From contig CP009416.1 in NCBI GenBank assembly GCA_000818095.1, positions 3,022,501 through 3,086,500 on the forward strand: a stretch of 64,000 bases of DNA. Reading direction: 5' to 3'. The notes below the pieces were generated by a model that had not been told where the DNA came from, made no database searches, and saw nothing but the letters and a program-made list of their open reading frames with translations. This DNA is from Jeotgalibacillus malaysiensis (GTDB lineage: Bacteria > Bacillota > Bacilli > Bacillales > Jeotgalibacillaceae). The position numbers and the translations under genes were made by a program. Positions 32,722-41,564 of this stretch are shown one piece after another; position 1 is the stretch's first letter, and each line of letters opens with the position of its first letter.

Positions 32722-34461
32722 ATGGCATTCTTTTTATTAATGGCATTAGCCGGTATACCGCTATTTTTAGCGATTTCTTTATTATTTTATTCACGATCAA
32801 CAAATACAAAAGCATTTTCTGTCTTTCTCTTACTGATCTCATTTTGGCAAATGGGCATCGCATTTTTATATAGCCAGGATGTTTTTTCACTTACAGTCAT
32901 TGACTCGTTTTTTAGATTTTTCAGAGCGGGACCTATCTTCCTGATGCCGGTCATGTACATTCTCGGCATTATTATGGTTAAGCAAAACCCTGAACTAACA
33001 GGATTTCATAAAATATTTAAAATCAGAGGATTGATCGTCCTCTTTGTAATTAGTATGACCGCTTATGTCATTAATTTTACGGACGCGGGAATTAATGGCT
33101 ATATTTTTGTACAGGATGGTATGTATTCCCCTGAGCATATGATGCCGTTATATGGGAATCTGAATATAACGTTTATGATCAATATACTGCTTATCATTAC
33201 GAATACCGTACTGTTCGCTTTCGCTGCAAGCCGGATTCATAACCGGATACTCAGAATCTTTTATCTGCAAATCGGTATTGGTGCCATATTTATTTTTCTA
33301 AATGGTGTCATTAGCGGATTTACGCCGCTGCCATTATATTTTTCAAGTTTTAATTCGATTATTATTGCACTACTGCTTTTTCTGGCATATGTACGTATGC
33401 AATCTGTCATGCTGATCCAGGCCAACGGCAATCTGGCAAGACAGCGCACTCTGCTAGAAAAGATTATGGATATTAACCCGAACTATCTTGCAGTGATCGA
33501 TCAGAACAATCAGATCATCCGGCTGAATGACTCAATCTGCAGGCTCCTGTCCGTAACAAAAGATCAGTTGACACGTCAGGACTTATCTGCGCTACTTGCC
33601 ATACGCGAATTGAATCCTGAGAAGGACAGAATGCTGACGCGCTCAGGTGAAATACGTTATGTGAAATGGAGCTTTGAAACAATAGAACTTGATAGTCAGG
33701 AAGTCTACACTCTCTTTATCGGCGTTGACTTCACTGAGCAAAAACAGAATGAACAGCTGCTACTTGATTCTGAAAAATCCAAGGTTGTTGGTGAACTCGC
33801 AGCAAGTATTGCTCATGAAATCCGCAATCCGCTGACAACCGTCAGAGGTTTGATCCAGCTTGCCAAAGAAAAAACGGACGACCCAAAACTTGAGAATATT
33901 ATTTTAGATGAAATTGACCGGATTGTGGAAGTATTAAAAGAACTCCTCCTTCTTGCCCGTCCTGAAGCTAAAAACGAGCAGGAAGGTTATAAGGAAATCA
34001 TCAATGTCGCAGAGGAACTTGAAAATATACACTTTCTCTACCAATCAGTCGCAATTCGGGAGAATAAATTTATTTCAATTGAAAATCTATTAACATCAAA
34101 CGGCCTGCTTGATATACAGAAGTCACACTTCAAACAAATCATGATCAACTTTCTGAAAAACAGCCTTGAAGCAACCGTACCGGAAAGCAAAATTAAAATC
34201 AAAGTCGACAGCATCGACGGGAAAATACGGATCCGCATTATCGACAACGGCAAAGGCATTCCAAAATCCCGCCTATCAAGAATTGGGGAACCTTACTACA
34301 CAACAAAAGAAAAAGGTACCGGTATTGGGATGGCCGTCTGCTTCAAATTGATTAAAGACCATCACGGTGAAATCGACGTCAACAGTAAAGTCAACTGGGG
34401 AACGACCATTACCGTCACATTCCCTGCCGTACTAAGCAGTCAGGTAACTGAAGCAATTTAA
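32722..34461 (+). CDS. Orphan sensor histidine kinase, membrane-bound, sporulation-kinase type
   Basis: Seven or so membrane helices occupy residues 1-225. A PAS domain follows (about 245-350: MDINPNYLAVIDQNNQIIRLND, VDFTEQKQNEQ). The HisKA domain has the phospho-acceptor in SIAHEIRNPLTTVRG (His365), and the HATPase domain carries N (INFLKNSLEA), G1 (IIDNGKGIP) and G2 (TTKEKGTGIGMAV) boxes. There is no response regulator next to it, as with the KinB/KinC/KinD phosphorelay kinases of Bacillus. The ATG at 32722 follows GGAAAGGAAG by 8 bases; the longer reading from 32668 lacks a site. A bidirectional terminator follows. Confidence 0.88.
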   Translation: MAFFLLMALAGIPLFLAISLLFYSRSTNTKAFSVFLLLISFWQMGIAFLYSQDVFSLTVIDSFFRFFRAGPIFLMPVMYILGIIMVKQNPELTGFHKIFKIRGLIVLFVISMTAYVINFTDAGINGYIFVQDGMYSPEHMMPLYGNLNITFMINILLIITNTVLFAFAASRIHNRILRIFYLQIGIGAIFIFLNGVISGFTPLPLYFSSFNSIIIALLLFLAYVRMQSVMLIQANGNLARQRTLLEKIMDINPNYLAVIDQNNQIIRLNDSICRLLSVTKDQLTRQDLSALLAIRELNPEKDRMLTRSGEIRYVKWSFETIELDSQEVYTLFIGVDFTEQKQNEQLLLDSEKSKVVGELAASIAHEIRNPLTTVRGLIQLAKEKTDDPKLENIILDEIDRIVEVLKELLLLARPEAKNEQEGYKEIINVAEELENIHFLYQSVAIRENKFISIENLLTSNGLLDIQKSHFKQIMINFLKNSLEATVPESKIKIKVDSIDGKIRIRIIDNGKGIPKSRLSRIGEPYYTTKEKGTGIGMAVCFKLIKDHHGEIDVNSKVNWGTTITVTFPAVLSSQVTEAI

Positions 34462-34498
34462 AAAATCCAGGAGTTGAAAAATCAGCTCCTGGATTTTT
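34461..34498. terminator. Bidirectional intrinsic terminator
   Basis: A perfect 13-bp stem AAAAATCCAGGAG/CTCCTGGATTTTT between the kinase and the Ktr gene. Confidence 0.92.
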
Positions 34499-35820
34499 TA
34501 TCCTGTATAAACATCTTCTTTTGCATAACGAACCTTATCCGGCTTGATCACAGCCAATGAAAACGCAAGCGTAATCGGCCCCACTCTGCCAAGAAACATC
34601 ATTACAATAATAATTAATTTACCCGGCACACTCAACTCAGCGGTAATTCCCATCGAAAGACCAACTGTTCCAAATGCTGAAAATACCTCAAATGCAACTT
34701 CTAAAAACGGAAGCTGCGGATCCGTCAGTGTCAGTCCAAGCAGACAGACGAAAACAGTCATAAAGCCTGCAAAAGTAATCGCGAACGCTCTGATCACAAT
34801 ATTATTTTTAATGGTACGCCCAAACACTGCCACTTCACTCTTATTTTGCAAAAAAGTAATAAACGTCAGCAAAATAATAATCGCAGTCGTCAGCTTAATC
34901 CCACTTCCCGTCGAACCACTTCCTGCACCGATAAACATCAGTGCCATCATAAATAAAATTGATGAATCTTCCATACTTCCAATATCAAGAGAATTAAAGC
35001 CTGCGGTTCTCGTAGTAACCCCCTGAAAGTAAGAAGCCCAAAGCTGATCAATCAAAGGCATACCGCCAATCGTAGCAGGATTACCATACTCCGAGAAAAA
35101 TATAAACAGCAGCGCCACAGTGTTAATTACAAGTGTTCCAATAATCATCAGCTTAGAATGCAGCGTCAGCTTTTTAAATTGCGGCTTTTTATAAACATCA
35201 ACCAGCACCGTAAAGCCAAGCCCGCCTAAAATAAATAAACCAGTGATAACCAGATTAATCACCGGGTCACCAACATACCCCATCAGATTATCAGACCATA
35301 ATGAAAAGCCCGCGTTATTAAATGCCGATATAGAATGAAATAAACTGACGTGCAGCCCTTCTCTCCAGCCATATTCAGGTACCCATACCGTTGCAAGCAA
35401 AATCATTCCAGCAAGCTCAATCACAAGGGAGAAAATAAACAACGACAGTACAAGGCGTACAACCCCACCAATCGATGTCTGACTCAGCGCCTCCTGAATC
35501 AGCAGCCTTTCTTTCAGCGTAATCTTTTTCCTCAGAAAAAGAATCACCAGTACAGCAAACGTCATAAAACCAAGCCCGCCAACCTGGATCAATATCATAA
35601 TCACTGCCTCACCAAAAAGCGTAAACACAGTGCCCGTATCAACCGTTACAAGCCCGGTCACCGTAGTGGCAGACGTCGCTGTAAAAAAGGCATTTAACCA
35701 GGTAATCCCGTCATATGTCGACACCGGTAACTTTAATAAAAGCGTACCAATCAATATCGTCAAACCAAAGCCCGCCATCAAAAACTGCGGTGGTGACAAC
35801 TGCACCCTCTTCAACTTCAT
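34498..35820 (-). CDS. Ktr/Trk potassium uptake channel subunit (KtrB/KtrD-like)
   Basis: A membrane potassium-translocating subunit of the Trk/Ktr/HKT superfamily, 440 residues, with four M1-P-M2 repeats. Filter-like loops are visible in ATSATTVTGLVTVD, HSISAFNNAGFSLW, GVTTRTAGFNSLD and FEVFSAFGTVGLSMG. It needs a cytosolic KtrA/KtrC regulatory subunit, which is not in the window, as for KtrD in B. subtilis. ATG 35820 (MKLKRVQLSPPQF) gives the standard family N-terminus; the in-frame GTG at 35982 would add a segment that overlaps a terminator-like hairpin. Confidence 0.9.
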   Translation of the reverse strand: MKLKRVQLSPPQFLMAGFGLTILIGTLLLKLPVSTYDGITWLNAFFTATSATTVTGLVTVDTGTVFTLFGEAVIMILIQVGGLGFMTFAVLVILFLRKKITLKERLLIQEALSQTSIGGVVRLVLSLFIFSLVIELAGMILLATVWVPEYGWREGLHVSLFHSISAFNNAGFSLWSDNLMGYVGDPVINLVITGLFILGGLGFTVLVDVYKKPQFKKLTLHSKLMIIGTLVINTVALLFIFFSEYGNPATIGGMPLIDQLWASYFQGVTTRTAGFNSLDIGSMEDSSILFMMALMFIGAGSGSTGSGIKLTTAIIILLTFITFLQNKSEVAVFGRTIKNNIVIRAFAITFAGFMTVFVCLLGLTLTDPQLPFLEVAFEVFSAFGTVGLSMGITAELSVPGKLIIIVMMFLGRVGPITLAFSLAVIKPDKVRYAKEDVYTG

Positions 35821-35913
35821 CACAGCGCCTCGATTCCATCTTAATGACGATAAAATACTCCTGATGGCAGGCACTGTCAATAGGAGGGAAATGGATAAAA
35901 TTTCTTCACCGTA

Positions 35914-35948
35914 CAAAAAAAGTGCCCCCCAATGGACAATGGGGAGCC
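35914..35948 (-). terminator. Terminator-like hairpin in the ktr leader
   Basis: On the minus strand GCTCCCCA pairs with TGGGGGGC (35947-35940 and 35931-35924) and is followed by ACTTTTTTTG. It lies about 95 bases before the start codon, so it could act as an attenuator. I could not match the upstream sequence to the c-di-AMP (ydaO) riboswitch known for Bacillus ktrAB. Confidence 0.55.
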
Positions 35949-36003
35949 AAACTAGCATAAAGGTGATGTCGTCATGGTTCACAAACCGTTGACTGTTTTT
36001 TCT

Positions 36004-36029
36004 ATACCCGGATTTTTGTTTTGAGAAAC
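36004..36029 (-). promoter_or_regulatory. Possible sigma-B-like promoter of the ktr gene
   Basis: Minus strand GTTTCT (36029-36024), 14 bases, GGGTAT (36009-36004). The -35 is poor (4 of 6). Confidence 0.4.
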
Positions 36030-36051
36030 TAAGTTTTTAAGGGACCCGTCA

Positions 36052-36112
36052 CACTGGGGACGGAGTTAAGTGGTTCATTTTTAGAATGATTCTAAAAGTG
36101 GAACACACAACT
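36052..36112. repeat. Palindromic repeat family C, copy 1 (left part; split by IS copy 1)
   Basis: CACTGGGGACGGAGTTAAG, then TTTTAGAATGATTCTAAAA, then CACACAACT up to the IS. The repeat resumes after the IS at 37591 with ACTCCGTCCCCAGTG. The ACT next to each IS end is the target duplication. Confidence 0.85.
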
Positions 36113-36142
36113 TGATGTGACCCCCAAAAGTTAGAGTTTTTA

Positions 36143-36958
36143 TTAAGCAGCCATTTGGCTGGTATGCAGACGATATTGAACTGGACTCATGCCAGCCAAC
36201 TTTTGTTTGATTCGATCATGGTTGTAATAATGGATATACGTTTCAATATCTTTTTTAAGTTCTTCGTATGTGCGTAACTTCTCTCCATAATACATTTCCT
36301 GTTTTAGTAAACCAAAAAAGTTCTCCATAAGGGCATTGTCGATACAATTTCCTTTTCGGGACATACTTTGAAATACCTTTTGCCCTTTCAGGGCCTTGAC
36401 CCATGTATAGTGCTGATAATGCCATCCTTGATCAGAGTGAATAGTTGTACGGTATTTTGCATACTTTACAAGGTTCAGAGCTTCTTCTAATGGTTTCATA
36501 ACGAAATCCAATGTCGGATGTTGACTGACGCCAAATGAAATCACTTCACTATTATGCATATCCAGGATAGGGCTCAGGTACAACTTTCCGCCACCTAAGC
36601 ATTTGAATTCAGTAATATCGGTTGCCAGCTTTTGAAGAGGATGAGCTGTTTGAAAACGGCGATTCAACCTGTTCTTGGCCACGTTACCTACGGTACCTTT
36701 GTAAGAGCTATAGCTTCTAGATTTCCTTCTGAACTTTAAGCCTTTTAAGCCAAGCTTTTTCATAATCCGTTGAACCTTTTTATGATTGATGATCAGCCCG
36801 TCACTCTTTAGTGCCGCCTGGACTCGACGGTACCCATAGTTGCCATTGTGGGCATCGAAGATGAATCGAATCTGATCTTCAAGCTCCTGATCCGGATTAA
36901 CATCATGCATCCGTTTAATATGATAATGATAGGAAGCTTCAGGAATGCCTACAACCAT
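36143..36958 (-). CDS. IS3-family transposase OrfB, copy 1
   Basis: Catalytic DDE transposase part, 271 residues: D114 (LATDITEF), D176 (HSDQGWHY) and E212 (NALMENFFGLLKQE), i.e. DD35E. A HTH_21-type N-terminal segment (FIFDAHNGNYGYRRVQAAL) precedes them. The frame stays open upstream of its ATG and overlaps orfA in the -1 frame (E L K E T F R L K D V L), so an OrfAB fusion by frameshifting is likely. It differs from the other copies by Asp for Asn in MHDVNP and Val for Ile in RRVQAAL. Confidence 0.93.
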   Translation of the reverse strand: MVVGIPEASYHYHIKRMHDVNPDQELEDQIRFIFDAHNGNYGYRRVQAALKSDGLIINHKKVQRIMKKLGLKGLKFRRKSRSYSSYKGTVGNVAKNRLNRRFQTAHPLQKLATDITEFKCLGGGKLYLSPILDMHNSEVISFGVSQHPTLDFVMKPLEEALNLVKYAKYRTTIHSDQGWHYQHYTWVKALKGQKVFQSMSRKGNCIDNALMENFFGLLKQEMYYGEKLRTYEELKKDIETYIHYYNHDRIKQKLAGMSPVQYRLHTSQMAA

Positions 36959-36969
36959 TAATACATCCT

Positions 36970-37536
36970 TTAGTCTGAATGTTTCTTTGAGTTCGAACGA
37001 TAGCGCTGCTTGTGCTTTTCGAGATAGTTGTTCGGATCCTTCTGAAAAGCTTTTAACTTTTTTAAATAAGCAACCTCAAGACGTAATAACTCGTTTTCTC
37101 TCTCTAATTCTTTTTCTCTGTTAGACGCTTCATTTTGATTAGAGGCTGTCTCGTTTTGACCATTCTTCTTTTTATCTGACATGGTTGATTGTCCTCTCGG
37201 GTTCTCTAGTGCTTCATAACCCCCTTCAAGGAACTTTTTCTTCCATTCGCCAATTAACGATGGGTTCGTTAGTCTAAATTGAAGGGCTGTTTCAGTTTGG
37301 GAAGCACCTGTTCTGTCCATAAAGCTTATTACATCCAGTTTAAATTGAACAGAATAAAATGCCTTTTTCTTTTTCTTTAACCCTTCTTCACCAAAGTGCC
37401 GATAGATATTCACCCAATTAAAGATCTGCGTTTTAGATTGAATACCATGCTTACGTGCTAAAATTCTAATACCATGAGGACCGTTCAAATATTCTTTCAC
37501 AATCATCAATTTAAACTTCTCATTGTATTTAACCAA
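36970..37536 (-). CDS. IS3-family transposase OrfA, copy 1
   Basis: DNA-binding subunit, 188 residues, with two helix-turn-helix segments (IRILARKHGIQSKTQIFNWV and ASQTETALQFRLTNPSLIGEW) and a C-terminal leucine-zipper-like coiled coil (RENELLRLEVAYLKKLKAF). In this copy the start codon reads TTG (GTGCATTTATTTGGTT on the minus strand), whereas copy 3 has ATG at the same place. Confidence 0.92.
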   Translation of the reverse strand: MVKYNEKFKLMIVKEYLNGPHGIRILARKHGIQSKTQIFNWVNIYRHFGEEGLKKKKKAFYSVQFKLDVISFMDRTGASQTETALQFRLTNPSLIGEWKKKFLEGGYEALENPRGQSTMSDKKKNGQNETASNQNEASNREKELERENELLRLEVAYLKKLKAFQKDPNNYLEKHKQRYRSNSKKHSD

Positions 37537-37590
37537 ATAAATGCACCCCTAAAGTTAGTTTTTGAACTCTAACTTTAGGGGTGCACCACA

Positions 37591-37610
37591 ACTCCGTCCC
37601 CAGTGAGTCA
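37591..37610. repeat. Palindromic repeat family C, copy 1 (right part)
   Basis: ACTCCGTCCCCAGTGAGTC, the other arm of the palindrome interrupted by IS copy 1. Confidence 0.8.
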
Positions 37611-37629
37611 TTTTTGTAATCATTCCAAC

Positions 37630-38193
37630 CTACTCCCCAAAAACCCTCACAAACTTCGTAAACCCATCAATAAACTTATCAATCTGCTTCTCAGTCGCTT
37701 CATCTGTCAGGCGCCCTGATTCCGGATCGATTTTATCCTGATAGCGGCTTGCGATGATTTTAGGATTGGTCATGATATTGGCGTTCATATTAGTAAGAAT
37801 CTGACGCACCTGCATTTGTGATAGTGCGGTGCCGACGTTCCCATTTGATGCACCGGCAATTGCGACCGGCAGATTTTTGATTGAGAATTCCTTTGGTGAT
37901 CGCGATGCCCAGTCCAGTGCGTTTTTCAGTCCACCTGGTATTCCTGCGTTGTATTCAGGTGTGACAATCAGCACACCATCTGCTTCATTCAGCTTTTTAC
38001 GGAATGACCTGACTGAATAAGGATTTTCCGCTGCTTCAAGGTCTTCATTAAAGAGTGGCAGCTCCCCGATCTCAGCCTCTTTTATATGCCATTTTCCCTC
38101 TGACTGGCGGATGATTTCATTCATCAGCTTGCGGTTCAGTGAATCTTTTCTAAGGCTGCCGCACAGCGCGACAATCACTGGTAATGACTCCAT
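37630..38193 (-). CDS. NADPH-dependent FMN reductase (flavodoxin-like)
   Basis: A 187-residue flavodoxin-fold reductase of the azobenzene/chromate/quinone reductase group: ALCGSLRKDSLNRKL at the FMN phosphate loop (near residue 10), VLIVTPEYNAGIPGGLKNALDWASR (near 75) and VAIAGASNGNVGTALSQMQVRQIL (near 112). Cytosolic. ATG 38193 follows GGAAAGGGTTGAG and gives the usual N-terminus; the longer reading adds 16 non-conserved residues. Confidence 0.9.
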   Translation of the reverse strand: MESLPVIVALCGSLRKDSLNRKLMNEIIRQSEGKWHIKEAEIGELPLFNEDLEAAENPYSVRSFRKKLNEADGVLIVTPEYNAGIPGGLKNALDWASRSPKEFSIKNLPVAIAGASNGNVGTALSQMQVRQILTNMNANIMTNPKIIASRYQDKIDPESGRLTDEATEKQIDKFIDGFTKFVRVFGE

Positions 38194-38264
38194 ATGCTCA
38201 ACCCTTTCCAAAGACATGTTTCTCTTATTGTAAAAGAGCATGGATGATTTTACATGTTTAAATG

Positions 38265-38606
38265 TTATTCATTATGTATTTCAACGGATTCTCTCCTGTC
38301 AGCAGTCCAACTCATTAAGTAATTGAGCCCTGTCAGAAGTAAACCAGAGATCCCCATCGCAATCGCAAGCCATAACTCGTTCAGGTAAATATAACAGGCA
38401 AGTCCGATACAACCGAAAATGATAAGCAGAAGGCTCCTCTCTTCTTCCTTGGTCAGAATCAGTCCCCACAAAGTAACTAGTGAGCCAAGAAGAACGATTT
38501 GCAAAAGCCTTTGCAAATTAAAATCAAGATAAATTTCCAGAAAAGGCGCAATGACACTAATAATGATTCCTCCAAAACCCTGAATCCATTTCCCCGCTTT
38601 CTCCAT
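38265..38606 (-). CDS. Small membrane protein, 113 aa, unknown
   Basis: Four hydrophobic segments (about 10-24, 29-48, 57-74 and 78-100) and a charged tail DRRESVEIHNE. No family recognised. ATG 38606 is set by AAAAGGAGG 7 bases upstream. Monocistronic as far as can be seen. Confidence 0.7.
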   Translation of the reverse strand: MEKAGKWIQGFGGIIISVIAPFLEIYLDFNLQRLLQIVLLGSLVTLWGLILTKEEERSLLLIIFGCIGLACYIYLNELWLAIAMGISGLLLTGLNYLMSWTADRRESVEIHNE

Positions 38607-38768
38607 TCCACTCCTCCTTTTCAACCAAATTGTTCCTTATGGGTGAATCATACCATTATAAGTTGTTTTTTCAATAATCAGTTTTCATCTGCTCAGATCG
38701 GGTAAATCTGGAAATAGACATCCTTTTAAAAAGGTCACGGACATTCTATTCATTCTGGAGGTTTTAAT

Positions 38769-39908
38769 ATGAAGGCAGTTACATTTCAAGGTACGAAGAA
38801 GATGAAGGTCAAAGAAGTCCCGGATGCGAAGCTGCAGGAGCGGGATGATATTCTCGTACGTATTACCTCAACAGCGATTTGCGGATCCGATCTACATATT
38901 TACCAGGGCGCCCTCCCTGCTCATAAAGATTATGTCATCGGCCACGAGCCAATGGGCATTGTAGAAGAAGCCGGACCTGACGTAACAAGTGTAAAAAAAG
39001 GCGACCGCGTTGTCATTCCATTCAACATTTCATGCGGCGAATGCTACTTCTGCCAAAATGACTTTGAAAGTCAGTGTGATAACTCCAATCCGAACCCGTC
39101 ACTTGATACAGGCGGCTACTTCGGATTCACTGAGCGCTACGGCAATCATCCGGGTGGACAGGCTGAATACCTGCGCGTGCCTTATGGAAACTTTATGCCG
39201 CTGAAAATTCCTGAATCTGTTGAACTTGAAGATGAGGCCCTGCTCTTTATGTCAGACGTTCTGCCGACAGCCCTTTGGAGTGTTGAAAACGCCGGGGTTA
39301 AAAAAGGCAGTACAGTCGCTGTACTCGGCTGCGGCCCAATCGGCCTGATGGCGCAGAAGTTCGCCTGGATGAAAGGCGCAAGCCGCGTCATTGCAGTCGA
39401 TAACCTTTCCTACCGTCTATTCAAAGCGCAGAAGATGAACAACGTTGAAGTCGTAAACTTTGATAATTATGAAGATGCGGGCGAACATATCAGAGAAATC
39501 ACCCAGGGTGGCGTGGATATCGTCATTGATTGCGTCGGGATGGATGGTAAAAAATCAGCCGTCGAAGAAATCGGACAAAAGCTGAGTCTGACAGGCGGCA
39601 CGATCAGCGCCATTGAAATCGGCATGAAAGCCATCCGCAAATTCGGAACCATGCAGCTGACCGGCGTATACGGCTCCATGTACCATGGCTTCCCGCTTGG
39701 CAATATGTTCGAACGCAACATCGAAATTAAAATGGGCCAGGCACCAGTCGTGCACTACATGCCACGCCTATTCGATATGATCCAAAACGGTGAATTTGAT
39801 CCAACCGAAATTGTCACTCACAGAATGAAAATGGATCAGGCTGAGGAAGCCTATCAGATTTTTAATGACCATGAGGATGAATGTATTAAGGTCGTGTTGA
39901 AGCCTTAA
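38769..39908 (+). CDS. Zinc-dependent alcohol dehydrogenase (glutathione-independent formaldehyde dehydrogenase type)
   Basis: A 379-residue medium-chain dehydrogenase. Catalytic Zn ligands lie in [12 protein letters not shown] (Cys, near residue 38) and [11 protein letters not shown] (His-Glu). The structural Zn cysteines are in [16 protein letters not shown] (near 90-105). The Rossmann [18 protein letters not shown] is near 187 and is followed by an NAD-preferring Asp. It oxidises an alcohol or aldehyde; the long C-terminus with [13 protein letters not shown] resembles FdhA-like enzymes. TGGAGG precedes the ATG. Confidence 0.9.
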   Translation: MKAVTFQGTKKMKVKEVPDAKLQERDDILVRITSTAICGSDLHIYQGALPAHKDYVIGHEPMGIVEEAGPDVTSVKKGDRVVIPFNISCGECYFCQNDFESQCDNSNPNPSLDTGGYFGFTERYGNHPGGQAEYLRVPYGNFMPLKIPESVELEDEALLFMSDVLPTALWSVENAGVKKGSTVAVLGCGPIGLMAQKFAWMKGASRVIAVDNLSYRLFKAQKMNNVEVVNFDNYEDAGEHIREITQGGVDIVIDCVGMDGKKSAVEEIGQKLSLTGGTISAIEIGMKAIRKFGTMQLTGVYGSMYHGFPLGNMFERNIEIKMGQAPVVHYMPRLFDMIQNGEFDPTEIVTHRMKMDQAEEAYQIFNDHEDECIKVVLKP

Positions 39909-39913
39909 GTTTT

Positions 39914-39943
39914 GAGCCTGTGTGGATGCACAGGCTCTTTTGT
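39914..39943 (+). terminator. Intrinsic terminator
   Basis: GAGCCTGTG/CACAGGCTC stem followed by TTTTGTG. Confidence 0.85.
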
Positions 39944-40030
39944 GTGATACAGCGGGGACGGAGGTTGCTGTATCATTTATGCACAATATTCCATTTTGAT
40001 ACACTAACCTCCGTCCCCCTGTATCACACC
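39942..40030. repeat. Palindromic repeat family C, variant with GATACA ends
   Basis: GTGATACAGCGGGGACGGAG and its complement CTCCGTCCCCCTGTATCAC form long arms around TTTATGCACAATATTCC. The tips read GGAGGTT rather than GGAGTT, so this is a sub-type. Confidence 0.8.
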
Positions 40031-40073
40031 ATTTATTAGCCTCAGCAACCTTTATTACACCTTCACAAAAAAG

Positions 40074-40102
40074 TTGCACTAAACAAACTTTTATCATATA
40101 GT
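40074..40102 (+). promoter_or_regulatory. Sigma-A promoter of the ZIP transporter gene
   Basis: TTGCAC, 17 bases, TATAGT. Confidence 0.65.
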
Positions 40103-40116
40103 ATCATTAGAATGAT
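40103..40116. promoter_or_regulatory. Palindromic operator candidate
   Basis: ATCATTAGAATGAT is a perfect 14-base palindrome directly after the -10 box of the metal transporter. A metal-responsive repressor (Zur, Fur or MntR type) is plausible but not identified. Confidence 0.45.
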
Positions 40117-40139
40117 TTTAATCTAAAGGAGAATGCAGG

Positions 40140-40994
40140 ATGGATGGAGCAGTATTGTATGCGTTTTTGTTAACGCTTTTCGCCGGGCTGGCGACGGGCG
40201 TGGGCAGTATGTTCGCGTTTTTTTCGAAGCGGACGAATACGGCTTTTCTGTCGATTGCACTTGGGTTTTCAGCGGGTGTGATGATTTATGTTTCATTTAT
40301 TGAGATTTTTCCGAAGGCTTTGGATGAACTCACTGCGGGGCATGGTGAACAGACTGGGACGCTGTTCACGGTAATCGCGTTTTTTGCGGGGATGCTGTTT
40401 ATTGGTCTGATTGATAAGTTAATTCCTACTGTTGGAAACCCGCATGAATCTAAGTTTGTTGAGTCCGCGCAGGATCCTGAAGGCGGAGAAACAGTTGCTG
40501 CGAAGGCGACGAAAAAAGCGACGCTGAGTAAAAGTGCTGCGCTCCGTTTACGTAAAATGGGTGTGTTTATGGCCCTTGCGATTGCGATTCATAACTTTCC
40601 TGAAGGACTTGCGACATTTATTTCTGCACTGGATGATCCGGCTGTGGGGCTTGCGATTGCAATTGCGATTGCGCTGCATAATATTCCTGAGGGGATTGCG
40701 GTGTCTGTTCCAATTTATTATGCAACCGGGTCACGCCGAAAAGCGTTTAAGTTGTCTTTTTTATCCGGGCTTGCAGAACCGGCTGGTGCATTAATCGGCT
40801 TTTTAATCTTAATGCCATTTTTAACAGATACAGTGTTTGGCCTGGTCTTTGCAGCTGTCGGCGGCATTATGGTATTTATCTCGCTGGACGGTCTGCTGCC
40901 TGCTGCGCGTGAATATGGAAAAGCGCACCACGCCATGTATGGTATGGTGGCTGGTATGATCGTGATGGCTTCAAGCTTAATTTTACTAATGTAA
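40140..40994 (+). CDS. zupT: ZIP-family metal transporter ZupT
   Basis: A cytoplasmic-membrane zinc (and broader divalent metal) importer, 284 residues, eight predicted helices. Helices IV and V carry HNFPEGLATF and HNIPEGIAV, the ZIP metal-binding motifs. A cytosolic loop (about 100-140) is acidic then basic. AAGGAGAATGCAGG precedes the ATG. A good sigma-A promoter with an overlapping palindrome suggests metal regulation. Confidence 0.93.
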   Translation: MDGAVLYAFLLTLFAGLATGVGSMFAFFSKRTNTAFLSIALGFSAGVMIYVSFIEIFPKALDELTAGHGEQTGTLFTVIAFFAGMLFIGLIDKLIPTVGNPHESKFVESAQDPEGGETVAAKATKKATLSKSAALRLRKMGVFMALAIAIHNFPEGLATFISALDDPAVGLAIAIAIALHNIPEGIAVSVPIYYATGSRRKAFKLSFLSGLAEPAGALIGFLILMPFLTDTVFGLVFAAVGGIMVFISLDGLLPAAREYGKAHHAMYGMVAGMIVMASSLILLM

Positions 40995-40997
40995 TTC

Positions 40998-41023
40998 AAC
41001 CCCCGGGCTTCCGGGGTTTTTCT
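40998..41023 (+). terminator. Intrinsic terminator
   Basis: CCCCGG/CCGGGG stem with TTTTTC, after zupT. Confidence 0.8.
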
Positions 41024-41128
41024 TTAAGGATCATTGTAAAATAATGACTTCTTGACCTGTTTCTACAAAATTGTTTGTGCTACACTGTAATTATCAGATT
41101 TTACCACTTATATTTTCGGGGGAGCTTC

Positions 41129-41371
41129 ATGGGGATATTAAAAGTTTTCAGACTGGTACTTGCTGTAGCCGCCAGCCTGATTGCACTCTACACGACAGCA
41201 ACAGGTCACGTTTTATTTCCAATCTATTATTTAATTTTAGCGATCAGTCTCATCTTTGTTTTAACAGGTTTCGAGAGATTGAAGGCAGAATCAACTAAAA
41301 CCGGCGCTTATTCTGATTTTGCTTTGGCAGGCATATTCATTCTGGCAGTCGTATTTGTGGACTGGTGGTAA
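41129..41371 (+). CDS. DUF3953-like small membrane protein, 80 aa
   Basis: Three short membrane helices (about 4-22, 26-45 and 61-79) with FERLKAESTKTG between the second and third. This resembles the DUF3953 family of Bacillales. ATG 41129 follows GGGGGAGCTTC. Two related proteins are encoded at 46621 and 50013. Function unknown. Confidence 0.72.
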   Translation: MGILKVFRLVLAVAASLIALYTTATGHVLFPIYYLILAISLIFVLTGFERLKAESTKTGAYSDFALAGIFILAVVFVDWW

Positions 41372-41382
41372 TACATAACTTT

Positions 41383-41413
41383 GAACCGGTGCAATTGACC
41401 GGTTCTTTTTTTA
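41383..41413 (+). terminator. Intrinsic terminator
   Basis: GAACCGGT/ACCGGTTC stem and TTTTTTTATT. Confidence 0.9.
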
Positions 41414-41564
41414 TTGAACATTTCCTGTATTTTTTGCAATTTAAAACATTAATATATGTTTATTTGTTTATTTATCAAAATGCGACTATTTATTAAAGGG
41501 ATTGCCAGACACTTTGCGAAAAGTAGTGTTGCCTGAGGGTAATTTATTTTAGAGGAGTGTCGGA

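Larger units (their letters stand above)
36113..37590 (-). mobile_element. IS3-family (IS150-type) insertion sequence, copy 1
   Basis: A 1478-base element with TG...CA ends. The minus strand starts TGTGGTGCACCCCTAAAGTT and ends in GGGGGTCACATCA. Terminal inverted repeats share the CTAACTTT.GGGG core. A 3-base duplication (ACT at 36110-36112 and 37591-37593) flanks it. It encodes orfA and orfB in the -1 frame arrangement of the family. It is more than 99% identical by eye to the copies at 43327 and 47853. Confidence 0.93.

Noticed and set aside
34498-35982. Ktr protein starting at GTG 35982 with an extra N-terminal helix
   Set aside because: The family N-terminus MKLKRVQLSPPQF begins at 35820 and the extension overlaps a terminator-like hairpin.
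35821-36050. c-di-AMP (ydaO) riboswitch before the Ktr gene
   Set aside because: The conserved GGGGGACCCA and GGGGUGAAUCC-type blocks are not visible; only a terminator-like hairpin is.
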